DNA of 64,000 bases from Cyanophora paradoxa (taxonomy: Eukaryota; Glaucocystophyceae; Cyanophorales; Cyanophoraceae). The stretch covers positions 310,001-374,000 of the forward strand of contig QPMI01000409.1 of NCBI GenBank assembly GCA_004431415.1, read 5' to 3'. A program made the position numbers and the translations under genes. The notes below the pieces were generated by a model that was not told the DNA's origin, ran no database searches, and saw only the letters and a program-made list of their open reading frames with translations. Positions 54,187-64,000 of this stretch are shown piece by piece (positions within the stretch are counted from its first letter, which is position 1; each line of letters starts with the position of its first letter).

Positions 54187-57100
54187 ATGCCAGCCGACCC
54201 TGGCAGATTGGGCTTGGAGCCGGCATGCACGCCGGAGACCTGCACGATTCCGACATGCATTACCCGCACGGGCCTCAGCGAGGAGCGGGCGCTGGAAGCC
54301 ATGAGGAAGCAGGACAAGGCGCTCTTCGAGGACGATCTGTTCAAGGCTGGCCCCAGCTCGCTTTACCGCGCCGGAAGGCCCTCGAACCCGGCAGGCAAGC
54401 GTTTTCGAGCTAACCCCGAGTCCGTACGTGACGCCCGCGCGCACAGGCATCTCGTGGCTGCGACCGTCGGAGTTTGCGCCGGGGACGCCGGCGCTCTTCA
54501 TCGATGGAGCGAAGCCGGGAGACGTGCAGCAAGGCGGTCTGGGTGAGCGCTCAGTCTCTCGTTGGCGCAGAAGCCGCTAACACGGGGCTGTAGGGGACTG
54601 CTGGTTCATAGGGGCACTCTCTGTGCTCGCCACCAAGAAGCAACTCCTTCAGGCTTGACCGACTCTTCGTGTCTACGCGCAACGCTAAGCTCGGAATGCG
54701 CGCCAGGGCCCACCACGCCCCAGGCCCCGCCTCAGCAGCTCGTCTCAGCTGCGAGGCAGGTATACGGTACAGTTCTACAAGGACGAGTTCTGGCACCGGG
54801 TCCTCATAGACGACCGAATCCCGTGCCGCACAGCGGACAGGCAGCCCATCTACGCCTCCTGCAAGGACCGTGCGCGCTCTCCCAGTTGTCCCCCGCTTGC
54901 CCCGCTCGTGCCCTTTCCCACTCGGCAATCCGGCCCGGCCCCACAGCGAACGAGCTGTGGGTACCCCTAATCGAGAAGGCGTACGCCAAGGTAAGGGCGC
55001 TTTCCCCGACGGCGTACCCCCGCACCGATGAAGCTCGCGTACCCCCAGCTGCACGGGTGCTACGAAAACCTGGAGGGCGGCATCTGCAACCAGGGCGTCA
55101 AGGACCTGACGGTGATACCCCCCTGGCCCGACTTCGTGCGAACTCGGCCCCTCACCGCGCCTCGCGCGCGCGCAGGGCGGCTACCCAGAGACGATGTACC
55201 CCCCCTCCCCCTCCCCCTCCCCTGGCCATCTCCAGGGGGCGACCGGGGCTCGCTCCGCAGTGATCTTCAGGAGATATCGCCCGCCCAGGCGCGGGACGGG
55301 CCCCTCTGGCCCCTCCTGCTCGAGCGTTTTGCCGAGGGGTACGCCGTCCCTTGGGATCCGCCCCCCAGATTCGAACGCGAGCCGCAGATCCCTAATGGGC
55401 TGCTCCCACTCCGTTTACGACGCCGCCGCACGCGAGGCGGCCGGCGAGTTCGGGCTCCTCAAGGCGTGCCCCCCGAGAGCTTTCGGGCCGGGGCGGCTGC
55501 GCCCTCAACGTCGTACCCCGGCAGGGCCACGCGTACGGCATTTTGGAGGTCCGGGAGGTGAAGCGGGGGTCGGACCCCGTACGCCTCCTTCGCATCCGTA
55601 ATCCATGGCGCGCTGCCTGGAGCCAGGGCGGCATCTGAACGCCCGGCGCTGACGAAGCGGGCGCAGGGGCTGCCGCGAGTGGCTGGGCCCCTGGAGCGAC
55701 GGGAGCAAGGAGTGGACGCCTCAGCTGCTGGCGGAGCTGGGGTACAGCTTCGCGGACGACGGGACCTTCTGGATGGCCTGGGCCGACTTCCTCCGCGTCC
55801 GTACCCCTCATTTCGCTTCCCCATCCTCCCAACCGACCTGGTGTGCACATGCGCAGACATTCAACATGATTTATATCTGCCGGATATTCGGGGAGAAGTG
55901 GACCGGGCAGCGCGTCCTGGTGGGCACGCTTCATCCCGAGCCTCTCAGGTGTACTTCCCGAGCTCAGCTCGCCCTTGCCGGCCACAGGGCGAGTGGAAGC
56001 GGGGAGTGAGCGCACACGGCTGCCCCAACCACGGCAACCGCAACTGGGTCCTTAATCGGCAGTTTCACCTGCAGGTCCGTCGTCTCTGCACCCCTCACCT
56101 TCCTCGCACTGCTGCGTTTCCCGCCATGCCGACTCCTGTACCCCCAGGTTCCTTCCCGGACAAACCTCTGCGTGGTTCTCTCCCAAAGCGACGTCCGCGT
56201 CCAGGGCAAGGCCCAGGTAACCCGTGCCCTCCCCCCCCCCCCCCCCCCCCCCGCGCGCTTACGCCCTCGTCCTGAAGATGCAGTACCCGGCCTCGCTGGG
56301 CTTCTTCGTCTGCCGGGCGCCCAGTACGCTGCCTCCCGGCCCAAGCATATTTGCGCCGTCCCGCGCCGGTCTGAGCGCGCACCCGGACGCGCGTGCGGCA
56401 GGTGCCTCGCCCGGGGAGCGGCTGGCGCGCATCACGAGCGAGGGCCAGATCGTCGCCCAGTCGGGGCTCTTCGCCCAGTCCCGCGAGAGTGCGCCGCACG
56501 CACCCCTCCCCCCCCGCCGCCCTCTCGAGCGCGCACCCCGGCAGCTTCCGCGGCGTTCCCGCTCGACGCAGGCCACTACAAAGCGCGCCCCGCCCCGCCC
56601 CGCCCCCTCTTGCCGTGCAATCGAGCCCAATGTGGCTCGCGGGGGCAGGTGATCCCGATGACGTTCGAGGCGGGGCAGGAGGCGCGCTACTGCCTCGCCG
56701 TCTGGGCCGACGCCGACGTCGCCCTCGAGGCCCGCCCGCCCCGCGCCTTCCACGCGCGCAGCCGCGCGGCCTCACGCCCCCTCCTCCTCAGGGCGAGACC
56801 GCCCTGCCGGCCTTCCCCAAGGAGGGCGGAGGCGACTTCCAGGCCGCCAAGGCGCAGCTCGCCCCCGCCCCGCCCGAGAGTGCGCCCCGCCGGCCGCCCC
56901 GTCTCCGCGGGGAGGGCGCCGCCGAGCCGCCGGCGCGCCCGCTGGCGCGCAGAGGTCGAGGTGGAGGTGCCCATCGCGGGGCCGGCGACGGCGCCGGACC
57001 CGAAGGCGAAGCCGCCCCAGGCGCCCCGGCGGCCCCCGGCCGCTGCGAGGGAGGTGAGCTTTCTTCCGGGCGGCGGGCGCACCCTCCTTGGCGGCCGGCG

Positions 57101-58300
57101 CGGGCTGACCAAGGGCCGGCTGGCAGGAGGGGCACGGGGGAGCGGAGGCAGAGGCGGAGGAGCCGGCGGCCGGCGCAGCGGATGGCGGGGCGGAGGCCGA
57201 GGCGGAGGCGGAGGCGGAGGCCCTCCCCGGGGGCGCCGAGGACGAGGAGGCCGGCGCTGGCGGCGGGGCGGCCGAGGCGGAGGCGGAGGTCGAGGGCGGG
57301 GGCGGGGGAGAGGGTCCCGGGGCGCACGGCTCGGAGAAGGGGACGAATAAGCAGGGGAAGGGTAAGAGGCCGGCGAGCGCGGCGGCGAAGGCGGCCGGGG
57401 CGCCGGCGAAGCCCGGGTGGGGCCGGCGCGACCCCGCGAAGGCCAAGCCCGCCCCCGCGCCGAAGAAGGGCGAGGGGGAGGAGCCGGCCCCCGCGGGGCC
57501 GCCGCGGACTGCCGGCAAGTCGGGGTCCTTCGCGGGCGACGGGCCCCGGGCGGGCGTCCTGTGGCTAAAGCGTGCGCCCCGTCCCCCCGTGCGCGCCCTT
57601 GCCTGCCGGACGGTGCGCGAGGGGCGCGGCCGGCAGCGGCGGGCTGGAGCGGGGCGCACGTACCCCCCGCGGCCTTCGTTCGCATCTCCGTGGACGGTGC
57701 TCCCCGTCGCTGCCGCCGCCCCGGCCCGCCGCAAACGCCGCGCGGACCATCCCAATCTGAATGCCGCCGCAGGGCAGTCCGCCGAGTTCCAGGACACCGC
57801 CGTGCGCCCCGGGCGCCCTCCCCGCCCCTCCCGCCTACCGCCCACAGGCGCGCCTCGCAGGTCAAGGGCGTTTACCCGGCGTTCTTGACCCTCTCCGGCG
57901 CGAGCACCCTCCAGGCCGTCGGCTTGTGCGCCGGCACCCTTTCCCCCTCTGCCCTTCCCCCGCTTCCTTGACGCCTTCACCCAGCGACGTGGCCGGGGAC
58001 GGTTCGGGCGTCCTGCTCGAGCTCTTCGATTCGCAGGCGCCGCCGCCCCCCTTTCCCGGCCCCATCGCCACCCCTGACATGCCCGGGCGGGGGGCAGGAG
58101 GCGCCGCTGGGTACCAGCTCCACGACCCTCCGCGACATCAAAGCCGTACCGTTCTCGGAGCAGAGGCTCGTAACCGGCGATATCCCCTCTCCGTCCCCCG
58201 CCCTTTCCTGAGGCTTGCGCGCAGGCAGATCAAGATCGCCGTGGCGCAGGACGGAAAGCGAGCCCCTCCCCCGCCCCGGCTTCGCGGCGCGTCCTGAGGG
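54187..58300 (+). CDS. calpain-family cysteine protease
   Basis: Calcium-dependent-type papain-fold protease. Start uncertain (54187 MPADPGRLG, or 54300 MRKQDKALF). The core has ALFEDDLFKAGPSSLY, ISWLRPSEFAPGTPALFIDG and the catalytic block GGL-GDCWFIGALSVLATKK (Cys at about 54599-54601, just after an intron). Then come YTVQFYKDEFWHRVLIDDRI, ELWVPLIEKAYAK-LHGCYEN, GVKDLT-GGYPETM, the His block GHAYGILEVREV (about 55525) and the Asn block LLRIRNPWRAAAW, ending WLGPWSDGSKEWTPQLLAEL and DDGTFWMAWADFL. All three catalytic residues are present. A C2-like domain III follows (SAHGCPNHGNRNW, NRQFHLQV). Beyond 56.7 kb the sequence becomes very GC-rich and Ala/Pro/Lys-rich, so exon calls are weak; a Pro/Lys repeat (PKAPPTPKKPVPQPAK) near 58.4 kb may still belong here. 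Confidence 0.82.
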
Positions 58301-61135
58301 CGGCCCGCAGGGATCTTGGGGCGCTCACACTCTTCGCCCAGTGGCGGCCCGAGAAGGCGTGTACCCCTCCGCTGCCTAGGAACCCCCGGGGAGAAAACGA
58401 GGCTCACGCTGCAGTCAGGAGCCACCCAAGGCGCCGCCGACACCCAAGAAGCCCGTCCCACAGCCCGCCAAAAGAGCGACCGCCGGGGGCACCAGTTGGG
58501 AAATCGAGGCGAGCCGCTCCCCGCCCGCCAGCATCCCGCCCGCCAGGCTCACGCTGGCGGCAGGATCTTCCGAAGGCGCCCGCCACCCCGAAGAGGCACG
58601 CCCCGCGGCCGGCCAAGAAATACGACCCCGCGGGCTCGAGCGGGGAGATTAAGGCGCGTCGCCCTGCTCCCGCGCGTCCACACGCCGCACGCGGGGGCAG
58701 CCTCAACCCTCGCGCGCGCAGCCGAAGGTGCCGGGTCCGCTGCTGAAGGGCGTGCGGCGCCCCGTTTCCTCCGTCTCGGCCGCCGGCGCCGCGAACGACC
58801 GCCGCTTCGGCTGGCGGCGCCGGGTGCGCGGGCCTTCGGGCCGGCCTCGCTGCTCTGTTCTGAGGGCCGCGCAGCCGCAAAGCGACATGGACTGGAGCGG
58901 GGCGCCCGGGGCGGGGGCGGCGCCCGAGGACGAGGCCGAGGGCGGCGGCCCAGAGGCGGAGCTCGACGCAGACGAGGGCCTTGGCGCGGCCGCCGGCATG
59001 GAGGGCGAAGAGGAGGAGGCGGCGGCGCAAGAGGAGGCGCAGGACGAAGCCGAGGGGGCGGCAGAGGAGGAGGCGGTGCGTGCGGCGCTCCGCCTCTCCG
59101 CCCCGCAGGGCGCCGCAGGCGCTGACGCGGGCCCAGGTGGGCTCCGGAAAGGGCCTCACAAAGGTAAGCGCGGCGCGGGGCGGCTTTGTGGCGCACCAGG
59201 CGAGGCGCCGGCGCCGCAGGGGCGGGCGGCGGCGGCGCGGCGGCGGGGACGGCTGCGGGGAGCCCCGCACGCGGGGCGCGGGCGCTGCAGGCGGCGGCGG
59301 CGGCGGGGGCGGCGGCCCGCGGGCCGCGCGGCGGGGGCCTCGTGCCTGCTGAGGAGGAGGAGGCGGAGGGGCGATCGTCGAGGCGGAGGCGGCGCGCTGG
59401 CCCGCCCGCCGCGGGTGCCTGCGACTTTTACTCCGAAAGCTATCCCACGCCACCCATCCCGAGCCGCCGCGCAGGGCCACCAACGAGCGCTGGGAAGACG
59501 ACGGGGACCCGTACTCGCGCAGCGCGCCGGCCCCGCGGCAGCCCGGATCCCTGCGGGTGCGCCGCTCCCCCGGGCCGCCGCCGGCCCTGCCCTCAGGCGG
59601 CGCAGGTCGCGTCATTGCGGGCGCGGAGGCTGCCGGCCTCGCGCACGCGGGCGGCCTCGGGTCCCGGCTGGGGCACCACGGTCTGGGTCGAGGTCAGCCA
59701 TTACCCCGGCCCACAGTCGAACCGAAAGGCCTCAGACGGGGCGCCTCGCGGCCGCAGGTGGCGATCGGCGACCGGTGCCGGAGCGCGCGGGCCGAGCTGC
59801 CCCTCGGAGACCCGGGGTACAGCGTCTCCTTCGAGGACGCGTTCGTCTTGTGGGCCTCCCTTTCCCGCGGTTTGCCCCCAGGGCCCGGCCCCTCACGGCG
59901 GCCGCAGCGAGAAGCTCCAGCACGCCTCCGTCCTCCTCCTGAGCGTCTTCCGCGGGGCCGCGCCCCTCGACGCCAGCGGCCGCCCCAAGCCGGGGGTACG
60001 CCATGCCCGTCTGCTTTATACTCTTCGTCTCGCGTTCCAAGCCGCTGAACGGCCGGTAGGCGGGGAGCGAGGAGTGCCTGGGCCTGCTGCGTCTCCCCCT
60101 GCCGCAGCTCGCCGGCTGGTCCGCCGGCGCTGCACGCCCCCGCAAGCACGAGGACTGGTTCAGGTGCCCCTAACCTACCCTGGAACCCCACTCCCCCCCC
60201 CTCCTCTTCCCCCCCCTTCCCCCCCCTCCGCCTCCCCCCCTCCCAACCCGCTGAAAGGCGGCGACCGGGCGCCTCGCAGGCTCTCCCCGCCGCGGGGAAA
60301 GGCCTACGAGGGCCCCGTCCCCGAGATACACATGCACCTCCAGTACGTCGGGCCCGCTCCGGTGCCCGCCCCCCGCCCCGGATGTCCGCACGCCCAGCTC
60401 CGGCTGACCCCAGCGTCCGACAGCCCGGCGGGCGCGAGGCCCCGCCCCGCCAGCCCCTCGAGTACGAGTACGAGTACGATTCGCGGACGGTGCGCACGCT
60501 GCCAGGCTGCGCAGTCCTCCGCCTTTGCTTCGCTTGCCGACGGCTTCCGCAGGCTCGCCCCCGGAGCAGCCACGGGCGGGCGACGCGCAGCGAGGGGCGC
60601 TGGGCGCAGACGGGCCCCCCTTCCCCTCCCCGGACGCCTTCGTACCCTCCCGCTGTCCCCGCCTACGCGTTCGGTCCCCCCTCCACCGCTGCCTGGGCGT
60701 GGGCTCCCGCCCCCGCCGTCCCTGCACCCCACGTGCACCCCGCCTTGCCCTACTCCCTCTCCTACTCGCCGTATATCCAACCCGCCCCGTACCCCTACCC
60801 CTACGCGTACCCTCCCCCATCACAAACGGCCTGGAGCGGCGGCGGGAGCGGCGGCGGTGGTGGCGGCGGCACGGAGGCAGCTTCGGCCGCGGCGGTGGGC
60901 GCGCTGGTGCGAGAGGTCGAGGCCCTCAGGGAGAGCGTCCAGCGGCGGCGCGCTGCAGAGGCAAGCGCCCCCATCCCTCGGGCATATGCATATCTCGCGA
61001 TAATTGACAGGCAGATTTCGCGTGCAGAGGCAGCGGGGCGACGTGCTGGTGGCGACATGCGACGACTTCCTCTCCCGCCTTGACCGCCAGGAGGCATCCC
61101 TCCGCTCAGTCGGCTACAGCCGGCACGCGTACTAA
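58301..61135 (+). CDS. C2-like and coiled-coil exons: calpain tail or separate downstream gene
   Basis: Plus-strand exons continue after the calpain core. They begin with two related Lys/Pro segments (TPKKPVPQPAKR near 58.46 kb, TPKRHAPRPAKK near 58.58 kb), then an acidic stretch (MDWSGAPGAGAAPEDEAE, GEEEEAAAQEEAQDEAEG). A beta-rich set follows: VAIGDRCRSARAELPLGDPG and YSVSFEDAFVLW, LQHASVLLLSVFRGAAPLDA, ARPRKHEDWFR and PVPEIHMHLQYVGPAPVPA. The order polar strand, KHEDWF, EIHMHLQY resembles C2 domains. A Tyr/Pro-rich linker (YSPYIQPAPYPYPYAYPP) precedes a coiled coil (GALVREVEALRESVQRRRAA, GDVLVATCDDFLSRLDRQEA) ending SRHAY-stop at 61135. No independent start is compelling, so one very long calpain is possible. 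Confidence 0.45.
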
Positions 61136-61672
61136 TTGTATACGTATACGAATTGCAGTTTGCAAGTGCGCATGCATTTCAGACACGACCAACGACATCT
61201 GGACTAGCCCTAGTGGCTGTTTGGCTAGCAGTGGGCCGCCGGTCGAATCGTAAGGGCTCAGTCAGATAGGCAAGCGACGTCGAAAATCGAAATCGAATAC
61301 CGAAGCTCGAGATCGAAACCTAGGCCTACTTACCCTACGGGCTTAAGATCATAGGATCAAAGGTGCGGGCCGTGCCCGGAGGCTCGCCCGTTCCCGCCAC
61401 GGACTGGCCGCTAAGGAGGAGGAATGCTGCCCAAGGGGGCCGGAACCCCAACGAGCCCCGGACCGTCCAGTGTGAGTGCCGATCGACGAGCCACGAGGCG
61501 TGCATATGCGCTGAAGGCCGGGGGCCGGGGTACAAGCGCGCTGCGTTCGCAGCTAAGCACGCCATCTCATTCGCAATTTGATCGGCCGATCCGTGCTGCT
61601 CGAGCATTAATATTGCACTCTCCTCCGAGAGCCTCGTAGCTTGTTCGAAAGCCAGTCAGGGCAGTCGGCGCC
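61136..61672. other. intergenic, upstream of fumarase
   Basis: AT-richer spacer with TATACGTATACG near its start. No gene supported. Confidence 0.45.
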
Positions 61673-64000
61673 ATGTACGTTGTCGCGTCCCGACTCTCCG
61701 CGGGACGCGCGTCGGGTGTGTGGAGGAGCGTGCGGGCGTCGAGGGATGCGCTCCATGCGCTCTCTGCTCGCACGTACGCGGTCAAGGCAGCGAACGCGAT
61801 GAAGTTCGAGGACTACTACGAACCGCTCTTCCAACATGACCACGCCCACCACGTCGACACGCCGTTTAGGAAGCTGACGTCGGACTTCGTGTCGACTAGT
61901 GCGCGCTCTGGTCGCGTGATGTGCCTGCTTGCCGCGTACGAGCTTGGTCGCAGCGACTGTCAACGGCAAGAAGATCCTGACCGTGGAGGCGGAGGGGTTG
62001 CGTATGCTTTCACGGGAGGCCATGATCGACATTGCGCACCTTTTGCGGTCCGTAGACGTCGCGCGCCAGCCCTTCCCGGTCTCACCCCTTTTCCGCAGTC
62101 CGGGGCACCTCGGCCAGCTGCGGGCGATCCTTGATGATCCGGAAGCGACGAGCAACGACAAGTTCGTCGCGCTTGAGTTGCTTAAGAATGCAGTCGTCGC
62201 ATCGTCCGGGATTCTTCCCTCTTGCCAAGTCAGCTCGGCCGGTCCCTCAGCATTTGCTGGTGCTGATCAACAAACAGGACACTGGGACCGGAATCGCGAT
62301 GGGCAAGAAAGGGCAGTTCGTTTGGACGAATGGTGACGACGAGCGCGCAATTTCAGCAGGGATTTTCGATGCGTACACCCAAAGGAATCTGCGCTACTCG
62401 CAGGTGTGTCGTCTTCATTGATGGCGCTGTGTCATCGCTAGAATGCTCAAATCAGGTTGCTCCTCTGGACATGTTCAACGAGACAAACACAAAGAGCAAT
62501 CTCCCTGCTCAGGTCTGCATGACTTGCTTTGTCATGCTGCACTGCCCTCGCGACCAACTGCTGTCTTAGGTCGACATCTATTCCACGTCTGGGAGCGAGT
62601 ACGAGCTGCAGTTCATTGCAAAGGTTCAAGCACAGATTTTAGCAGCTCGTTAGGGCCAGCTGAATGCGCTGCTTTCAGGGAGGTGGCTCTGCAAACAAGA
62701 CATACCTCTTCCAGCAGACAAAAGCACTGCTTAATGAGGCTTCGCTGCAGAAGTTCCTCGAAGAAAAGGTCGGCCATCATTATATTTGGCTATTGTACTT
62801 CTGACAGTCGTTCAGGTCAAGAGCCTGGGGACAGCAGCATGCCCGCCTTACCACCTTGCTGTGGTCATTGGCGGCCTTTCGGCTGAGATGACCTTGAAGA
62901 CTGTAAGTTGCATTAATCAGCAACCTGCTATGCTTAGGACTCAGTTTTCTGCAGGTGAAGCTTGCATCCACTCGGTACCTCGATGATTTGCCACGAGAGG
63001 TGTGTTTCAGTTTCCTCTTTCAGCTGTCAGTTCGTCTTACTGTTTGTGCTGCAGGGGAATGCACGTGGGAGGGCGTTCCGGGATGTGGACTGGGAGGAGC
63101 GTGTGCACCGCATGACCCAACGAATGGGTATTGGCGCCCAATTTGGTGGTGCGAACAAAAAGTTCTTCCTCTTTTCTGTCCGCACAAAGCCAGCCTTCCC
63201 CCACCTGTTGCAGGGAAGTACTTTTGCCATGATGTGCGGGTTATACGCCTCCCAAGGCATGGAGCATCGTGCCCTGTTGGACTTGGCGTCTCGTGCTCTG
63301 CAGACAGGCAAGCGCTCGCCAAGATTACGCACGAGGTAGGCCCTGAGTCGTCTCACAGAAGATTGTTCTGACTGCAGTTGTTAGGGCATCTTCTTGGAGG
63401 AGCTATGCAAGGATCCCGCCCATTACCTACCCGAAATCAAGGTTTGTTATGCACCATTGTTGGCTGTATGAAGGAAGCGACCAACTGCTTGGGTGCAGGC
63501 GGATTCGTTGTCGAACAATGTTGTCCACATCGATCTGAATGAGGCAAGTTGCATCTTTCCGTGGCTCGAGCTCCGTGATTCCATGGATCTCTGATCACGA
63601 GTAAACAGCCCATGGAAGCTATCCGCAAGAAGCTCTCGCAGTATCCAGTCAAAACAAGACTGTCCCTCTCGGGACCTATGATTGTCGCCCGCGACATTGC
63701 CCACGCAAAGATTGCGGTTTGTCCATGCTTTTCTATTTCCTATTTAGATTGTCTTCATCCTGTTTCATCCCCTGCTTCTCAGGAGAGGCTCGAGAAAGGT
63801 GAGGGCATGCCGGAGTATATGCGCCGCTATTGCGTTTACTATGCTGGACCAGCAAAGACTCCTGAGGTAAGCACTGAGCTTTCTTTAGCCACTTCCGCAC
63901 AGCAGCTTTGCTGAAGCTTGTTAGGGGTACGCTTCGGGCTCGTTCGGCCCGACCACAGCTGGACGCATGGATTCCTACGTTCGGAAGTTCCAACAGGTGG
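61673..64000 (+). CDS. class I (Fe-S) fumarate hydratase, mitochondrial, 3' end beyond window
   Basis: Oxygen-sensitive [4Fe-4S] fumarase of the TCA cycle, a bacterial-type enzyme used by many protists in place of class II. The start at 61673 gives an Arg/Ser/Ala-rich presequence ([19 protein letters not shown]), then [20 protein letters not shown]. Conserved blocks read across about twelve short introns: [59 protein letters not shown] with [16 protein letters not shown] (first cluster Cys), [57 protein letters not shown] (second Cys), [15 protein letters not shown] (third Cys), [35 protein letters not shown] and [20 protein letters not shown]. The last matches the family's C-terminal signature; the frame is still open at base 64000. 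Confidence 0.92.

Noticed and set aside
56172-57350. 392-codon frame and similar long frames on both strands at 56-59 kb
   Set aside because: Both strands stay open because of extreme GC content; Gly/Arg-rich products are not evidence of genes.

Overview
This is nuclear DNA from a GC-rich, intron-dense unicellular eukaryote, most plausibly a microalga. Conserved proteins can only be read by joining short exons across introns of about 50-100 bp. The products are eukaryotic or mitochondrial: COX5B, WDR75, POLD3, ArfGAP, TIPIN, calpain and a mitochondrial-type class I fumarase. One (TTAGGG)n tract is present inside the window. A haptophyte- or pelagophyte-like alga would fit the GC content, the intron style and a Glu/Pro/Ala-repeat protein, but nothing here fixes the taxon.

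Layout. 0-4.9 kb: a coiled-coil gene running off the left edge, an acylated-looking TPR protein, and a small helical protein. 4.8-7.9 kb: two head-to-head copies of a SAM methyltransferase gene, partly homogenised and differing by two precise intron presences/absences. 7.85-21.2 kb: a tandem array of a 2.6-kb unit that begins inside the last exon of the second methyltransferase copy and carries a truncated tRNA-Glu. The first unit is split by a 5.1-kb segment with ~85-bp terminal inverted repeats and a 6-bp target duplication, apparently an undescribed DNA transposon carrying gene fragments. 21.2-22.5 kb: promoter-like repeat modules ending in an intact tRNA-Glu(UUC). 22.9-31.2 kb: two unrecognised genes, TIPIN/Swi3, and a protein with a Lys-rich N-half and a Glu/Pro/Ala-repeat C-half. 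31.6-47.6 kb (lower GC): an ATP-grasp ligase, ArfGAP2/3, a mosaic of inverted repeats around an intronic telomere tract, COX5B, WDR75, POLD3 and Fe-S L-serine dehydratase. 48.2-64 kb: an IQ-motif protein, N-acetylglucosamine kinase, a calpain with a very long tail, and class I fumarase leaving the right edge.

The genes are mainly housekeeping (replication fork, rRNA processing, vesicle coat control, mitochondrial metabolism) and do not form one pathway. The common organising principle is divergent pairing: most genes share an 80-330 bp upstream interval with a neighbour on the other strand. The least ordinary region is 4.8-22.5 kb, where gene duplication, intron turnover, tandem amplification, tRNA truncation and an insertion are layered on each other. 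Exon boundaries were read by eye, so gene coordinates give the span from likely start to likely stop, introns included.
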